Numbered from the stretch's first letter, positions 1 to 8,470 are shown. The stretch: DNA of 59,813 nt from JAUPVO01 sp964420875 (GCA_964420875.1 CAYQUK010000002.1:1-59813); one strand, 5' to 3'. Program-made: numbers and translations. Notes: generated by a model not told the origin, from the letters alone.

Positions 1-65
1 TATGCATGTATCTCTATGGGCAGATTTAAGTTATTATAAAAATTGCTTGTCTTATAAGTGTTTTG

Positions 66-71
66 TAGTAT
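66..71 (+). promoter_or_regulatory. -10 element of rsmE
   Basis: TAGTAT ends exactly 6 nt before the ATG at 78, placing transcription start on the start codon. It is a weaker match than the other leaderless promoters here. Confidence 0.4.
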
Positions 72-77
72 GTGCTC

Positions 78-782
78 ATGAGGTTGCAAAGATTTTACTC
101 CTCAATACCCCTTGGTGAAGAGGTTGCTATATTAAACAAAGGTGAAACAAGTGAACTGTTTAATCAAATATCCCATGTATTCCGAGCAAAAGTAGGCTAT
201 ACATGTGTATTCTTTGACGGCAAAAATAATATCGATCATGTGTATGGATTACAAAGCATAGACAAAAAGTCTTTGTCTTTTATACACAAAGATAAAATAT
301 CAAAAAGTGTTGAGGTGCCAGAAAAAGAAAAAGCGTTATGTTTGGCACTGATTAAAAAGGATAGTTTTGAGGAGGTGGTACAAAAAGCTGTTGAAATAGG
401 GGTGAATAAAATAATACCGATACTTTCCGACAGGTCTGAGAAAAAGCTTTTGAACAAGGAGAGGCTTGAGAAAATAGTGATAGAGGCTGTGGAGCAGAGT
501 GGAAGAAATGACATACCGGAAATATTAGACATACAAAAAGTAGAGGACGTGGTTAAGATGCCCGCGAAACACATAGTTTTTGATACGAAACAAGCTGGGA
601 AAAATGAAAACAAATTAGAAAAAAGTCCTGTGTTTGCATGGGTAGGACCAGAAGGTGGGTGGACTGACGAGGAGAAAGAAGTATTTAAAAGCAACAATGC
701 GGAATTTGTACACCTTGATACTTATACACTGCGAGCCACAACTGCGGGTGTACTGGCTAGCTATTACATAGTAAACTTGTAA
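78..782 (+). CDS. rsmE: 16S rRNA (uracil-1498-N3)-methyltransferase RsmE
   Basis: SPOUT-class enzyme that methylates U1498 of 16S rRNA in the assembled 30S subunit, using SAM. The 234-aa product has the expected length. The N-terminal ~70 residues match the PUA-like RNA-binding part, and the C-terminal half carries the knot motifs GPEGGWTDEE and LRATTAG that bind SAM. I prefer the ATG at 78 to the GTG at 72 because family members begin M-R-x-x-R-F and because the -10 spacing fits. It is followed after 4 nt by the doxX-like gene, so both are probably on one transcript. Confidence 0.9.
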   Translation: MRLQRFYSSIPLGEEVAILNKGETSELFNQISHVFRAKVGYTCVFFDGKNNIDHVYGLQSIDKKSLSFIHKDKISKSVEVPEKEKALCLALIKKDSFEEVVQKAVEIGVNKIIPILSDRSEKKLLNKERLEKIVIEAVEQSGRNDIPEILDIQKVEDVVKMPAKHIVFDTKQAGKNENKLEKSPVFAWVGPEGGWTDEEKEVFKSNNAEFVHLDTYTLRATTAGVLASYYIVNL

Positions 783-786
783 TTGT

Positions 787-1176
787 ATGAATACAACAAC
801 ATTTAGAATTAACTGGGACACTGTCTCAAGACTTTTTATTGGCGCACTGTTTATTTTTGCAGGTGTAGACAAATTAAGAACATTTGAAGCAACCTCAGGA
901 TATATCGACAGTGTTTTGGGTACCGGCTCTGCTACACCAGTTGTAACAGGACTAGTTATCTTTGTAGAGATAGTCGTCGCGGCTGTTTACATTTGGGGTA
1001 AATACAAACGCGATACTTGTGCTTATATTTTAATCGCCTTCACAGCTCTCGCAACTGTGATCTTCCACAACAACTTCCAGATCCCACTTAATGTGATCAT
1101 GAGTTTGAAGAATCTAGCAATCATCGGTGGACTGATAGCAACTCTTGGAGCTGTACACGCAAAAAGAAGTAACTAG
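787..1176 (+). CDS. DoxX-family small membrane protein
   Basis: 129 aa with four predicted membrane helices (roughly residues 12-30, 50-70, 78-95 and 105-122). The opening R-x-x-x-G-x-x-F-x-x-x-G-x-D-K-L pattern (RLFIGALFIFAGVDKL) is typical of DoxX/MauE-like proteins, often linked to redox or oxidative-stress functions; the exact role here is unknown. It starts 4 nt after rsmE with no SD and ends before a strong terminator, so it is the second gene of a two-gene operon. Confidence 0.7.
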   Translation: MNTTTFRINWDTVSRLFIGALFIFAGVDKLRTFEATSGYIDSVLGTGSATPVVTGLVIFVEIVVAAVYIWGKYKRDTCAYILIAFTALATVIFHNNFQIPLNVIMSLKNLAIIGGLIATLGAVHAKRSN

Positions 1177-1191
1177 TTTTTAAAACAATAT

Positions 1192-1230
1192 AAAAGCACC
1201 GCCCTTCGGGCGGTGCTTTTATATTTTTAC
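1192..1230 (+). terminator. Rho-independent terminator after doxX, possibly bidirectional
   Basis: GCACCGCCC-TTCG-GGGCGGTGC type stem with A-tract before and T-rich tail after. It can serve rsmE-doxX and the convergent HlyD-like gene. Confidence 0.9.
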
Positions 1231-1240
1231 CTGATTTATA

Positions 1241-2755
1241 TTATCTGACCACTGTACCGTCTTCAGATATCTCAGCGACTACATCTGTGTCAGTTAGTCC
1301 GTCTGTGATTTCTAATTTACCGTCTTGTCCTCTAATTCCAATCTTTACTATTCTGTCCTCAGTGCTTGTACTGTTAACAAGTTTAACTATACCTCCTCCA
1401 CTTTTTATTTGAACAAATGAAGCGGGCAGAGTGAGTGCGTTTTCTTTTGTCATTGTTACTATGTCAGCATTTGCTGTCATACCAGCTTTTACTCTTTCGT
1501 CTTTTGTAACAAATGTTAATGTGATGCCATATCTAGGTGAACCAGACTCAATAGTTGCAGCTGGATCAATACTACTGATAACTGCATCAAATTTTGTATC
1601 TGATCCATATGCGTCGAGTGTGACTACGGCTTTTGCTCCGAGAGTGACACTAGATATATCTACCTCTGATATTTTTGCTTTGATTTGAAAAGCTGAATCA
1701 GAGATCATAGATATACTAGCTTTTGCAGATGATGATATTTCACCTTTTTCTATATTGATAGCAGTTATAACCCCATCAAATGGTGCAGACAATACATTTT
1801 TACCAGCTACAGCTCTTGCTGAAGACAATCTAGCTTCGGCCTGACTGACTGCTGCACGCTGTGCTGCTATGCGGTTAAGATCTGTGCCAGAGTTTGTAAG
1901 ATCTAGATCACGCTGTGCACGAGATACTGCGTTTTTTGCGGTCTGTACCAAGTTCTTTTTACCGGCTATATCAGAAAATGTTGCAGATATAGTTGTCTTT
2001 ATAGCTGACACTGTTGCACGCTCGTCAGCTAACGATGGGTCATTAGCAGCACAAGTTTTTGAAACAAAGTCATTAAGCTTTGTTATAAATGAGTTCACAG
2101 AGACAGTAGATGTGTAGGCGTCGTCCAGATTTGTTACAACAATATTCTCAAAACTTGGGCGCAAGTTTTCGATTTCAAACTGTGCAGACTGATCACATGT
2201 TGTGAATGTTAATCTGTATGTGTTGTTGCTCTTTATAAAGAAATTACCCAGTCTGTAATCAAAAATATCACGAAAGGTGTTTGATGTTGTACGGAGAGTG
2301 TCTGCTATCTGATCTTCAGCATTTTTGAGATCTGCATTTGCGTTGTCTAATGCTTGTTGCTTGAGACTACGCTCTGCATCAGTTGCGCCAGACTCTAGTT
2401 GTGCCAATGTGGCGCGTTGTGCTGCCAATGCCCCCTCTGCCTCTTGTACAGCAGCATAGGCTTCACCGCCAGACAGATAAGCAAGAGATTGCCCTGCACG
2501 CACACGCTGACCAACAACAACATTTATCCCAGAGACTATACCAGCCTTTTCAAAACTTAGATCTGAAGTCTTTGACGCCTCTACGGTTCCTGTTACCTCT
2601 ATCTCTTGTTGTATCGTCTCTCTTTTAGGAGAGGTTGTGTTTAGATTTTTGTTACCATCTTGACCAGCAAACCAAAAGCCTAGGCTAGAAACCAAAACCA
2701 AACCTAATAAAAACTTCCACCAATGCACCTTTAAAGTGTTAAATATTGTTGACAT
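1241..2755 (-). CDS. HlyD/RND-type membrane fusion (adaptor) protein
   Basis: 504-aa adaptor subunit of a tripartite or MacAB-like exporter. It has one N-terminal membrane anchor (about residues 9-28), then a barrel-sandwich half with KTSDLSFEKAGIV, a long alpha-helical hairpin rich in Ala/Gln (about residues 95-310) and the second half with SAPFDGVITAINIEKGE, followed by a beta-barrel domain (KAKISEVDISSV). In Gram-negatives such proteins bridge inner pump and outer channel; in Patescibacteria they more likely accompany an ABC exporter, but no pump gene lies next to it. Start at ATG 2755: TATAAT lies 9 nt upstream, while the longer GTG start at 2776 would lie upstream of that -10 and be untranscribed. 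Confidence 0.8.
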   Translation of the reverse strand: MSTIFNTLKVHWWKFLLGLVLVSSLGFWFAGQDGNKNLNTTSPKRETIQQEIEVTGTVEASKTSDLSFEKAGIVSGINVVVGQRVRAGQSLAYLSGGEAYAAVQEAEGALAAQRATLAQLESGATDAERSLKQQALDNANADLKNAEDQIADTLRTTSNTFRDIFDYRLGNFFIKSNNTYRLTFTTCDQSAQFEIENLRPSFENIVVTNLDDAYTSTVSVNSFITKLNDFVSKTCAANDPSLADERATVSAIKTTISATFSDIAGKKNLVQTAKNAVSRAQRDLDLTNSGTDLNRIAAQRAAVSQAEARLSSARAVAGKNVLSAPFDGVITAINIEKGEISSSAKASISMISDSAFQIKAKISEVDISSVTLGAKAVVTLDAYGSDTKFDAVISSIDPAATIESGSPRYGITLTFVTKDERVKAGMTANADIVTMTKENALTLPASFVQIKSGGGIVKLVNSTSTEDRIVKIGIRGQDGKLEITDGLTDTDVVAEISEDGTVVR

Positions 2756-2764
2756 ATGGCCCTT

Positions 2765-2772
2765 ATTATAGC
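2765..2772. promoter_or_regulatory. Divergent promoter core between the HlyD-like gene and tpiA
   Basis: The + strand ATTATAGC gives TATAAT on the minus strand (9 nt before the HlyD-like ATG) and a weaker TATAGC on the plus strand (12 nt before the tpiA ATG). Confidence 0.5.
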
Positions 2773-2784
2773 ACACTCATATTT

Positions 2785-3534
2785 ATGACTGCACCTCTAG
2801 TGATTGGAAACACAAAAGCCTATATCAACAGCAAACGAGAGATGTTTGCACTCCAGGAGTCGATCTGGCAAAATCTCGAAAGTGAAAAGTATCAATATCA
2901 TCTCGCAATACCTGCGAGTCTAATAGACTCTCTGGTTGCAGAGAAATACAAAGCCGCTATTTTTGGTGCGCAAAGTTTTGATATAGAAGGGGATGGGGCA
3001 CATACTGGATCAACAACATTAAAACAACTTCGTGATGCTGGTGCAAAGTTCACAATACTAGGGCATAGCGAGAGGAGAGCGATGGGGGAGAGTGACGACT
3101 ATATATCAGACCGCGCACGTGAGGCGATCAATAACAACTTCACAACTATTGTCTGTGTAGGTGAGGGAGACAGAAAAAATGGGGACGAGTATTTAGACTT
3201 TATCAAACATCAACTCGAAGACAGTCTCCTCGGAGTAGATAGGAGAGGGGCTGACAATTTAATAATCGCATACGAGCCATTGTGGGCGATAGGGGCAGTG
3301 CGTCCAGCAACAGCAGAACAGACTCTCGAGGTGGTGATACATATCAGACGCTCACTAGTAGAGCTGTTCGGACTAGAGAATGCGAAAAAAATAAAAGTCA
3401 TATACGGTGGGGCAGTGACTAGTGATGGTGTCGCCGAGTTCGTACGTGAAGCGGGGGTAGACGGCGTACTCGTAGGCCGCGCATCGACAAGAGGCAAGGA
3501 CTTCGCCGCGATAGTGAACGAGCTAAATAAATAA
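2785..3534 (+). CDS. tpiA: Triosephosphate isomerase
   Basis: Glycolytic enzyme interconverting dihydroxyacetone phosphate and glyceraldehyde 3-phosphate. The 249-aa TIM barrel shows the catalytic Lys in GNTKAY, the catalytic His in GHSERR, the catalytic Glu in AYEPLWAIG and the phosphate-binding YGGAV near the C-terminus. GNTKAY replaces the usual GNWKMN, a tolerated change. The start at 2785 (MTAPLVIGN) is chosen over an upstream in-frame start because the family begins only a few residues before the catalytic Lys. Together with pgk about 1 kb away it supports a working lower glycolysis. Confidence 0.95.
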   Translation: MTAPLVIGNTKAYINSKREMFALQESIWQNLESEKYQYHLAIPASLIDSLVAEKYKAAIFGAQSFDIEGDGAHTGSTTLKQLRDAGAKFTILGHSERRAMGESDDYISDRAREAINNNFTTIVCVGEGDRKNGDEYLDFIKHQLEDSLLGVDRRGADNLIIAYEPLWAIGAVRPATAEQTLEVVIHIRRSLVELFGLENAKKIKVIYGGAVTSDGVAEFVREAGVDGVLVGRASTRGKDFAAIVNELNK

Positions 3535-3547
3535 ATATAGAAATAAA

Positions 3548-3576
3548 AAAAAAGGAACCCGAGAGTTCCTTTTTTG
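3548..3576. terminator. Bidirectional terminator between tpiA and an orphan gene
   Basis: AAAGGAAC-CCGAGA-GTTCCTTT hairpin flanked by A and T tracts, serving both convergent genes. Confidence 0.85.
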
Positions 3577-3606
3577 CTACAACATTTCCATGTGCAGCAC
3601 TCGCCG

Positions 3607-3978
3607 TTAGGCGCGACGTTTTTGCTTCTTGGCTTTCTTTGCCGGCGCCGCAGACTTCATCACCGCGAGGCGATAATTAGCCGCGTTCGCCGCGCGTTGC
3701 GCACGTGTTGCTTTTGCTTCAGCGTAAACAGCGCGGTTGATTGCTGCTTTTTCTGCCGCCTTAGCCTTGTCAGCTTTTGCCGCTGCCGCTTCTTCCGTTT
3801 TGGCGATCAACTGATCCTTGACCTCTGATGCGCCTTCGAGACGTGCCGCCTTGAGTTCAGCAGCGCGTGCCGCCTTCACTTCGTCATCCGAGAGGAGTGA
3901 CCACGCGTTGGCCGACGGTGCAGCAAGCGATACGAAAACTGAAACAAACAGAGCAAAGATAACTTTCTTGAGCTTCAT
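3607..3978 (-). CDS. Exported Ala/Lys-rich helical protein (orphan gene, SD class)
   Basis: 123 aa. A clear Sec signal peptide ends in SANA before W (about residue 23). The rest is almost entirely charged alpha-helix rich in Ala, Lys, Glu and Arg, finishing in a basic KKAKKQKRRA tail. I recognise no family; a periplasmic or cell-wall coiled-coil protein is possible. The ATG at 3978 is decided by a GGAGG SD 6 nt upstream (3985-3989). It has a TTGACA/TAGAGT promoter and a ~60-nt leader, unlike the core genes around it, and its GC content is visibly higher. Probably horizontally acquired. Confidence 0.75.
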   Translation of the reverse strand: MKLKKVIFALFVSVFVSLAAPSANAWSLLSDDEVKAARAAELKAARLEGASEVKDQLIAKTEEAAAAKADKAKAAEKAAINRAVYAEAKATRAQRAANAANYRLAVMKSAAPAKKAKKQKRRA

Positions 3979-4043
3979 ACAGAACCTCCAGCAGAATGCA
4001 AAGTGACGATAATCACCTTTAACACCCACTTGTTCTGTCCAAC

Positions 4044-4072
4044 ACTCTACACCTTATTAACAATATTGTCAA
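4044..4072 (-). promoter_or_regulatory. Sigma70-type promoter of the orphan gene at 3607-3978
   Basis: TTGACA (4067-4072), 17-nt spacer, TAGAGT (4044-4049). The -35 and spacer lie inside the 3' end of the upstream membrane-protein gene. Confidence 0.7.
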
Positions 4073-4394
4073 TAGATGTCATTTTCACCTTATCCCTATA
4101 CGCCAGCAGTACGAAAATGGTGGAAATGGGCAAGATGTTTACTATTGGTATGTATTCGAGGACGATTCTAAATATCAATGAGTTTTTAATTTTGTTTCTC
4201 ATTTCTAACTTTTTACCATGCAAGTCTTTTGCACTTTCTGGCGCATCACTGATCAGATATTTACTAGCCCAGCGATACAAATATATGTCGAGCGGAATAG
4301 CGAGAAAGTATCCGATGAAAGGTGTAGCCAGCACCTCGATAAGATCTGCTGCGACACCAACCAAAAATGGCACTGTCGGAAATTTTGTTTTCAT
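4047..4394 (-). CDS. Small membrane protein of unknown function
   Basis: 115 aa with three likely membrane segments (about residues 8-25, 26-45 and 75-98) separated by a basic loop (LHGKKLEMRNKIKN). No family recognised. It lies alone between divergent pgk and the orphan gene downstream. TATAAT 6 nt before ATG 4394 indicates a leaderless transcript. Confidence 0.65.
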   Translation of the reverse strand: MKTKFPTVPFLVGVAADLIEVLATPFIGYFLAIPLDIYLYRWASKYLISDAPESAKDLHGKKLEMRNKIKNSLIFRIVLEYIPIVNILPISTIFVLLAYRDKVKMTSIDNIVNKV

Positions 4395-4400
4395 TTTTTA

Positions 4401-4406
4401 ATTATA
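4401..4406 (-). promoter_or_regulatory. -10 element, leaderless
   Basis: TATAAT on the minus strand, 6 nt before ATG 4394. Confidence 0.7.
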
Positions 4407-4448
4407 GCAAACTTTGAGAGTGTGAATTATTTTTATGAATGTTGATGC

Positions 4449-4454
4449 TACAAT
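4449..4454 (+). promoter_or_regulatory. Extended -10 of pgk, leaderless
   Basis: TGC-TACAAT followed by 6 nt and ATG 4461. Confidence 0.75.
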
Positions 4455-4460
4455 ATACTG

Positions 4461-5531
4461 ATGAATATTTCTTTTGAACAGATACATGACTCGCATGTGT
4501 TGCTGCGTGCTGATCTCAATGAGCCAGTGTGGGATGGTGGTGGACTGCGATCAACAAAAAGAATAGACGCAAGCATAGCAACGATACACGAGTTGCTATC
4601 TAGGAAAAACAAGGTGATAGTCATGAGCCATCACAGCGCGGACAATCAAAGTCTGTCACCAGTAGCCACATATTTAAAAAAGACTTTTGCAAACCTCGAG
4701 TTCATACAGTCTGTCGACATGGGCACCGTCACAGAGTTTGTAAAAGGTAACAGTGAGGTAGAGCTAATAATGCTAGAAAACACCAGACTGTTCGAAAATG
4801 GTGCTGATGAGAAGAACGACGACACATTTGCAAAAGAGTTATCCTCACTCGCTGACTATTTTATTTTCGACGCATTCTCAGTAGCACATCGCGAACATGC
4901 ATCAGTAGTAGGAGTGTCAAAATATTTACCACATTGCCTGGGACCGGTGGCCAGCAAAGAGTTAGAGATGCTGTCAAAAGTCTTGGACAAAAACAATCCT
5001 CCTTTTGTAATACTCGGTGGAGCAAAGCTCTCGAGCAAGTTGCCACTACTCGAAACATTTATTAAAAATGGTAGCAGGGTATTCCTCGGTGGTGCCATGG
5101 CTCACCCCATAATGGCAAGCAGAGGTATAGATATCAAAAATTCAAAAACAGAAAATATAGATGTTTTAGCTTTTGCAGAGAATAAAAACATACTTGTACC
5201 TACTGATTATTTTTGGAATGACAAGGATATGATAGTAGATGCGGGAGAAAAGACCCTCTCAACATTAGAATCCGAGATAAAAAATGCTCAAAATATACTT
5301 TGGAATGGGCCACTAGGACTGTATGAGGATGGATTCACCTCCGGAACATATGGACTAATACATATTTTGGACGGGAAAACTGACAAAAATATAGTATTGG
5401 GAGGAGGTGACACATTGACTGTTCTCGAGCATTTCCCTTATTTTTCTTGTGCTTATATATCGCTCTCGGGTGGGGCAATGTTGGAATTCTTGGCAAAGGG
5501 GTCACTGCCGGGTATTTTGGCTAATAAATAA
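4461..5531 (+). CDS. pgk: Phosphoglycerate kinase
   Basis: Transfers phosphate from 1,3-bisphosphoglycerate to ADP. Visible motifs: LRADLNEPVWDGG (the usual RxDxNVP substrate loop), SHHSA, ILGGAKLSSKLPLLE, LWNGPLGLYE and GGGDT (nucleotide binding). At 356 aa it is 35-45 residues shorter than typical PGK, with loops trimmed throughout rather than a missing domain, consistent with genome reduction. No SD; transcription starts at the ATG. The next gene starts ~50 nt downstream from its own promoter. Confidence 0.93.
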   Translation: MNISFEQIHDSHVLLRADLNEPVWDGGGLRSTKRIDASIATIHELLSRKNKVIVMSHHSADNQSLSPVATYLKKTFANLEFIQSVDMGTVTEFVKGNSEVELIMLENTRLFENGADEKNDDTFAKELSSLADYFIFDAFSVAHREHASVVGVSKYLPHCLGPVASKELEMLSKVLDKNNPPFVILGGAKLSSKLPLLETFIKNGSRVFLGGAMAHPIMASRGIDIKNSKTENIDVLAFAENKNILVPTDYFWNDKDMIVDAGEKTLSTLESEIKNAQNILWNGPLGLYEDGFTSGTYGLIHILDGKTDKNIVLGGGDTLTVLEHFPYFSCAYISLSGGAMLEFLAKGSLPGILANK

Positions 5532-5543
5532 GGGGAATATAAC

Positions 5544-5576
5544 TGTCACAAAAAATCTAGACTTTTGTTATATACT
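5544..5576 (+). promoter_or_regulatory. Promoter of the sigma-factor operon
   Basis: TATACT (5571-5576) ends 6 nt before ATG 5583. Upstream are TGTCAC (5544-5549) and TCTAGACT, arranged much as at 7046-7077 in front of another gene of the same region, so this may be a site for the ECF-type factor itself. Confidence 0.5.
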
Positions 5577-5582
5577 ACAGGG

Positions 5583-6125
5583 ATGGATACATATGACCTT
5601 ATAGAAAAGGCTAAAAACGGTGACAAGGACGCCTTTGGCCAATTGTATTCCGAATTATACACCCCACTTTTTAGATTTGTGCTCTCTAGATCTAGGGATA
5701 GAGAAAAAACCCTAGATATATGCCAAGAAGTTTTTATACGTTGGTATAGCTCTATGGATACATACGAAGCAAAAATACATCCGAAAAGCTATCTAATGAT
5801 GATAGCCACTCGCCTCATGATCAATGACACCAAGAAAAAATCTAGTGTCCAAATGCCAGAGGATGCTGATGAGTATATTGCTGATGACGTGGAATCAATA
5901 GAAACATTGCTCGATTTCGAGGCTGAAGTTGATGAGGTAAAAGAATTGTTCCAATATCTAAACCAAGATCAACAAGATGTACTGACTCTACGATACGTGT
6001 CAGATCTGGATACCGAGTCCATAGCCGAAGCATTAGAGAAAAGTGTAGACAATGTGAGACAAATAGAATCGAGGGGGCTGAAAAAACTTCGTGAACTATA
6101 CAAAGAAAAATATGCAAAAAATTAA
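5583..6125 (+). CDS. ECF-like RNA polymerase sigma factor
   Basis: 180-aa sigma-70-family protein with only regions 2 and 4. Region 2 covers about residues 10-95 (CQEVFIRWYSSMDTY is the region 2.3/2.4 area), then an acidic linker (EDADEYIADDVESIETL), then region 4 (LNQDQQDVLTLRYVSDL and DNVRQIESRGLKKLREL helix-turn-helix). It directs polymerase to a special promoter set, probably including its own. The start at 5583 fits the TATACT spacing. It overlaps the next gene, a membrane protein in the usual position of an anti-sigma factor. Confidence 0.85.
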   Translation: MDTYDLIEKAKNGDKDAFGQLYSELYTPLFRFVLSRSRDREKTLDICQEVFIRWYSSMDTYEAKIHPKSYLMMIATRLMINDTKKKSSVQMPEDADEYIADDVESIETLLDFEAEVDEVKELFQYLNQDQQDVLTLRYVSDLDTESIAEALEKSVDNVRQIESRGLKKLRELYKEKYAKN

Positions 6126-6417
6126 AAACTATTTCGAAAATCAAAAACAAGAATTCACACCAAATGAGAAGGATTTTGCTTTTGTGTTATCAAAAATAGA
6201 AACCCGATCAAAATCTGTACAAGTTACAAAAAGATCGCCATTTATGTTTTGGAGTTTTGCTTCTGTTTCTTTTGCGGCGATGATACTGGTTGTTGTGAGT
6301 GTCGTCTCTCCAACATCAAAACAAAATAGCACCCTCGCTATCAACGACAGCAGGGAGGCCCTCAGCACTATAGACTCGGTAAAGAGTTTTGACATACAAA
6401 ACGATAATGACTTTTAA
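6112..6417 (+). CDS. Single-pass membrane protein, candidate anti-sigma factor
   Basis: 101 aa: a soluble charged N-terminus of about 45 residues, one membrane helix (FMFWSFASVSFAAMILVVVS), and a ~35-residue external tail. It overlaps the sigma gene by 14 nt, so translation is probably coupled. Size, topology and position fit an anti-sigma factor that holds the sigma factor at the membrane, but no zinc-binding HxxxCxxC motif of the ZAS type is present. The role is inferred from context only. Confidence 0.55.
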   Translation: MQKIKNYFENQKQEFTPNEKDFAFVLSKIETRSKSVQVTKRSPFMFWSFASVSFAAMILVVVSVVSPTSKQNSTLAINDSREALSTIDSVKSFDIQNDNDF

Positions 6418-6420
6418 TAT

Positions 6421-7044
6421 ATGAAAAAATTAATTTTAAATCTAGCAATAATAGGTATGATGACAGGAGTTAGTATGGCCGCTGAAGACAAATCTTTTTT
6501 TGGACAAATCAAAAGTTTGTTTGTAAAAGACATTACCCCACAAGTCCAAGTACAAATAGCTGCACCACAAAGCTCAATGAAAGCCTCATTGATGATCTCA
6601 GCTACAGTGACTGCCAGCACAACAGCAGAAACAGAGGACGTATCTACTAGTACTGAAACATACATATGTTCAGATCAGAAAAAATTTGTAAACAAAAAAA
6701 TCAAAACTGAAAAAGCTATAAAAGATCAGACTGAGGATAAAAACAAAATCACAAAATCTCTAATCAAACTTGAGGCAAGTCTAGATACAAAATCAGCTGC
6801 AAAAATAAAAGAGAAGAGACTACAACTAGATGCTGAGGTAAAAGATGTTACCGATTTAGAAATAGACATAATAGACATAGCCTCTAGCACTGTAGAGATG
6901 GCTTGTGACGCCGATGAGAAAAAGGCTGTATCTGAGAATATAATAAAGATTAAAAAGCTTGACGCTGAGGTGGTAATAGAAGCAGAAGATGTTACAAACT
7001 TGATACAAAAAGACATCAAAATTTTGATAAAAAATATCAAATAA
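6421..7044 (+). CDS. Secreted helical protein of the sigma-factor operon
   Basis: 207 aa with a signal peptide ending about residue 20 (GVSMA), a Thr/Ser-rich stretch around residues 55-75 and then long charged helices likely to form coiled coils. Two Cys (in YICSDQ and MACDAD) could form a disulfide. It starts 4 nt after the anti-sigma candidate and is presumably an output of the same regulon. No family recognised. Confidence 0.6.
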   Translation: MKKLILNLAIIGMMTGVSMAAEDKSFFGQIKSLFVKDITPQVQVQIAAPQSSMKASLMISATVTASTTAETEDVSTSTETYICSDQKKFVNKKIKTEKAIKDQTEDKNKITKSLIKLEASLDTKSAAKIKEKRLQLDAEVKDVTDLEIDIIDIASSTVEMACDADEKKAVSENIIKIKKLDAEVVIEAEDVTNLIQKDIKILIKNIK

Positions 7045-7045
7045 T

Positions 7046-7077
7046 TGTCACTGCTTCAAAGTCTAAACTGTTATATA
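7046..7077 (+). promoter_or_regulatory. Second copy of the sigma-operon promoter-like motif
   Basis: TGTCAC (7046-7051), GTCTAAACT and TTATATA (7071-7077) with nearly the same spacing as at 5544-5574 (25 versus 24 nt between element starts). Candidate target of the ECF-like factor. Confidence 0.4.
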
Positions 7078-7113
7078 TAGCATGAGGGCAACCTCTTTAT
7101 AACACAACAACAT

Positions 7114-7596
7114 ATGCAAAAAACGATAACAACTATGTTGTTAGCAGCTATGCTAACAACAGGTATAGCTAGTGCGACCAGCACATCAACAGCGACGACT
7201 ACAGCAACCAGCACACCAAATACAAAGGGTATATGTGTGGCAGCAGCGGTCAACAAACGTGACAGCGCGATGATAGTGGCTCATGATGCATTCTCTGCAT
7301 CAATAAGAGCAGCCTTAACATCTCGCAAGGACTCACTCGTAACAGCTTGGACAAGTGGAACAAAAGAGACTCGCAAGGCTGCTTGGACAAAATTCAAAAC
7401 AGATATGAAATCTGCTCATGAGAAAATGAGAACAGACCGCAAGAACTCTTGGAATACATTTAATACAGAGGCGAAAGCTTGTGGAGCAAATGAAAAAAAT
7501 AACGGGTGGTTCAACAGAAACAAACACAATAAAAAAGATGATGACATGGAAATCGAGCATGAGTATAAGGTAGAAAACGCTACATACACATACTAG
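7114..7596 (+). CDS. Secreted basic helical protein
   Basis: 160 aa with a signal peptide ending near residue 20 (GIASA), a low-complexity Ser/Thr linker, then a repeated pattern of Trp/Lys helices (DSLVTAW, RKAAWTKFK, RKNSWNTFN) at ~22-residue spacing and a charged C-terminus. Two Cys (ICVAAA, ACGAN) bracket the helical part. Function unknown. It has its own promoter-like motif resembling that of the sigma gene, so it may be a regulon member. Confidence 0.6.
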   Translation: MQKTITTMLLAAMLTTGIASATSTSTATTTATSTPNTKGICVAAAVNKRDSAMIVAHDAFSASIRAALTSRKDSLVTAWTSGTKETRKAAWTKFKTDMKSAHEKMRTDRKNSWNTFNTEAKACGANEKNNGWFNRNKHNKKDDDMEIEHEYKVENATYTY

Positions 7597-7634
7597 TTTT
7601 AAAATATAATCAGCCAAGAAAATAAAAGAAATAT

Positions 7635-7670
7635 AAAAGGCGCCCGCTTCGCGGGCGCCTTTTATATTTT
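7635..7670. terminator. Bidirectional terminator between 7114-7596 and xth
   Basis: AAAAGGCGCCCGC-ttc-GCGGGCGCCTTTT hairpin with T-rich ends on both strands. It overlaps the last codon of xth. Confidence 0.9.
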
Positions 7671-8432
7671 CACATCTAACGAAATAGGGCAATGGTCGCT
7701 ACCGAGTATATCGTCATGTATTTGCGCATTCACGATTTTCTTTTCGAGTGACTTTGAAGTATAAAAATAATCAATTCTCCAACCGACATTTTTCTCGCGA
7801 CTGCGAGTCTTCATATCCCACCATGTGTACTGCACCTTGTCACCATTTATGTGTCTATATGTATCTACAAAATTCTCTACGAATTTTGCTAATGCCTTGC
7901 GCTCTGCATCTGTACACCCGAGCTTGCCAGCATTTTCTTTTGGACGAGCGAGATCTAGGTCGGTGTTGGTCGCATTGATGTCACCACAGAATATCACAGG
8001 CTTTTTCTTTTCAAGCTTTTTAGCGAGGTCAAGAAAATGTTTGTAATACTCCAACTTGTAAAGATAATGCTCATCACTCTTGCCACCATTTGGCCAATAA
8101 CAATTGATGAAATAAAAATTATCAAACTCCAAAACAATTGTGCGCCCCTCTTCATCGTAGAAATCTTTTTTATTTAATGTCGCATGCAGAACATTGTATT
8201 TGATTCCTGGTTTCACATATACAGCCACTCCACTGTAGCCCTTGCGACTCCTCGCACTTTCAAATGCACTGCTGTATCCATAATAACTCAGCTGCTCAGG
8301 TTTTAATTGTGACACCTCACATTTTGTTTCCTGCACAGCGATAACATCGGCCCCCATTTCAAAAACTTGTTTAAATGTGTCCTTGTTAAATCCCGCTCTG
8401 ATGCCATTCACATTCCAGCTTATGAGTTTCAT
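7662..8432 (-). CDS. xth: Exodeoxyribonuclease III / AP endonuclease
   Basis: Base-excision repair enzyme that cuts at abasic sites and removes 3' blocks. The 256 aa carry the full family signature: SWNVNGIRA at the start, QETKC (metal-binding Glu), CGDINATNTDLD, RIDYF and the catalytic GSDHCPI at the C-terminus. Minus-strand TAAAAT lies 10 nt before the ATG, so the leader is at most a few nucleotides. With mutM near 56 kb it gives a basic oxidised-base repair route. Confidence 0.93.
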   Translation of the reverse strand: MKLISWNVNGIRAGFNKDTFKQVFEMGADVIAVQETKCEVSQLKPEQLSYYGYSSAFESARSRKGYSGVAVYVKPGIKYNVLHATLNKKDFYDEEGRTIVLEFDNFYFINCYWPNGGKSDEHYLYKLEYYKHFLDLAKKLEKKKPVIFCGDINATNTDLDLARPKENAGKLGCTDAERKALAKFVENFVDTYRHINGDKVQYTWWDMKTRSREKNVGWRIDYFYTSKSLEKKIVNAQIHDDILGSDHCPISLDVKI

Positions 8433-8470
8433 ATTGTTTTTAATTTTAACATAAATTTTGAGGCAAAAAG

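Noticed and set aside
2756..2776. Longer GTG start for the HlyD-like protein
   Set aside because: It would lie upstream of the TATAAT -10, so it could not be on the transcript.
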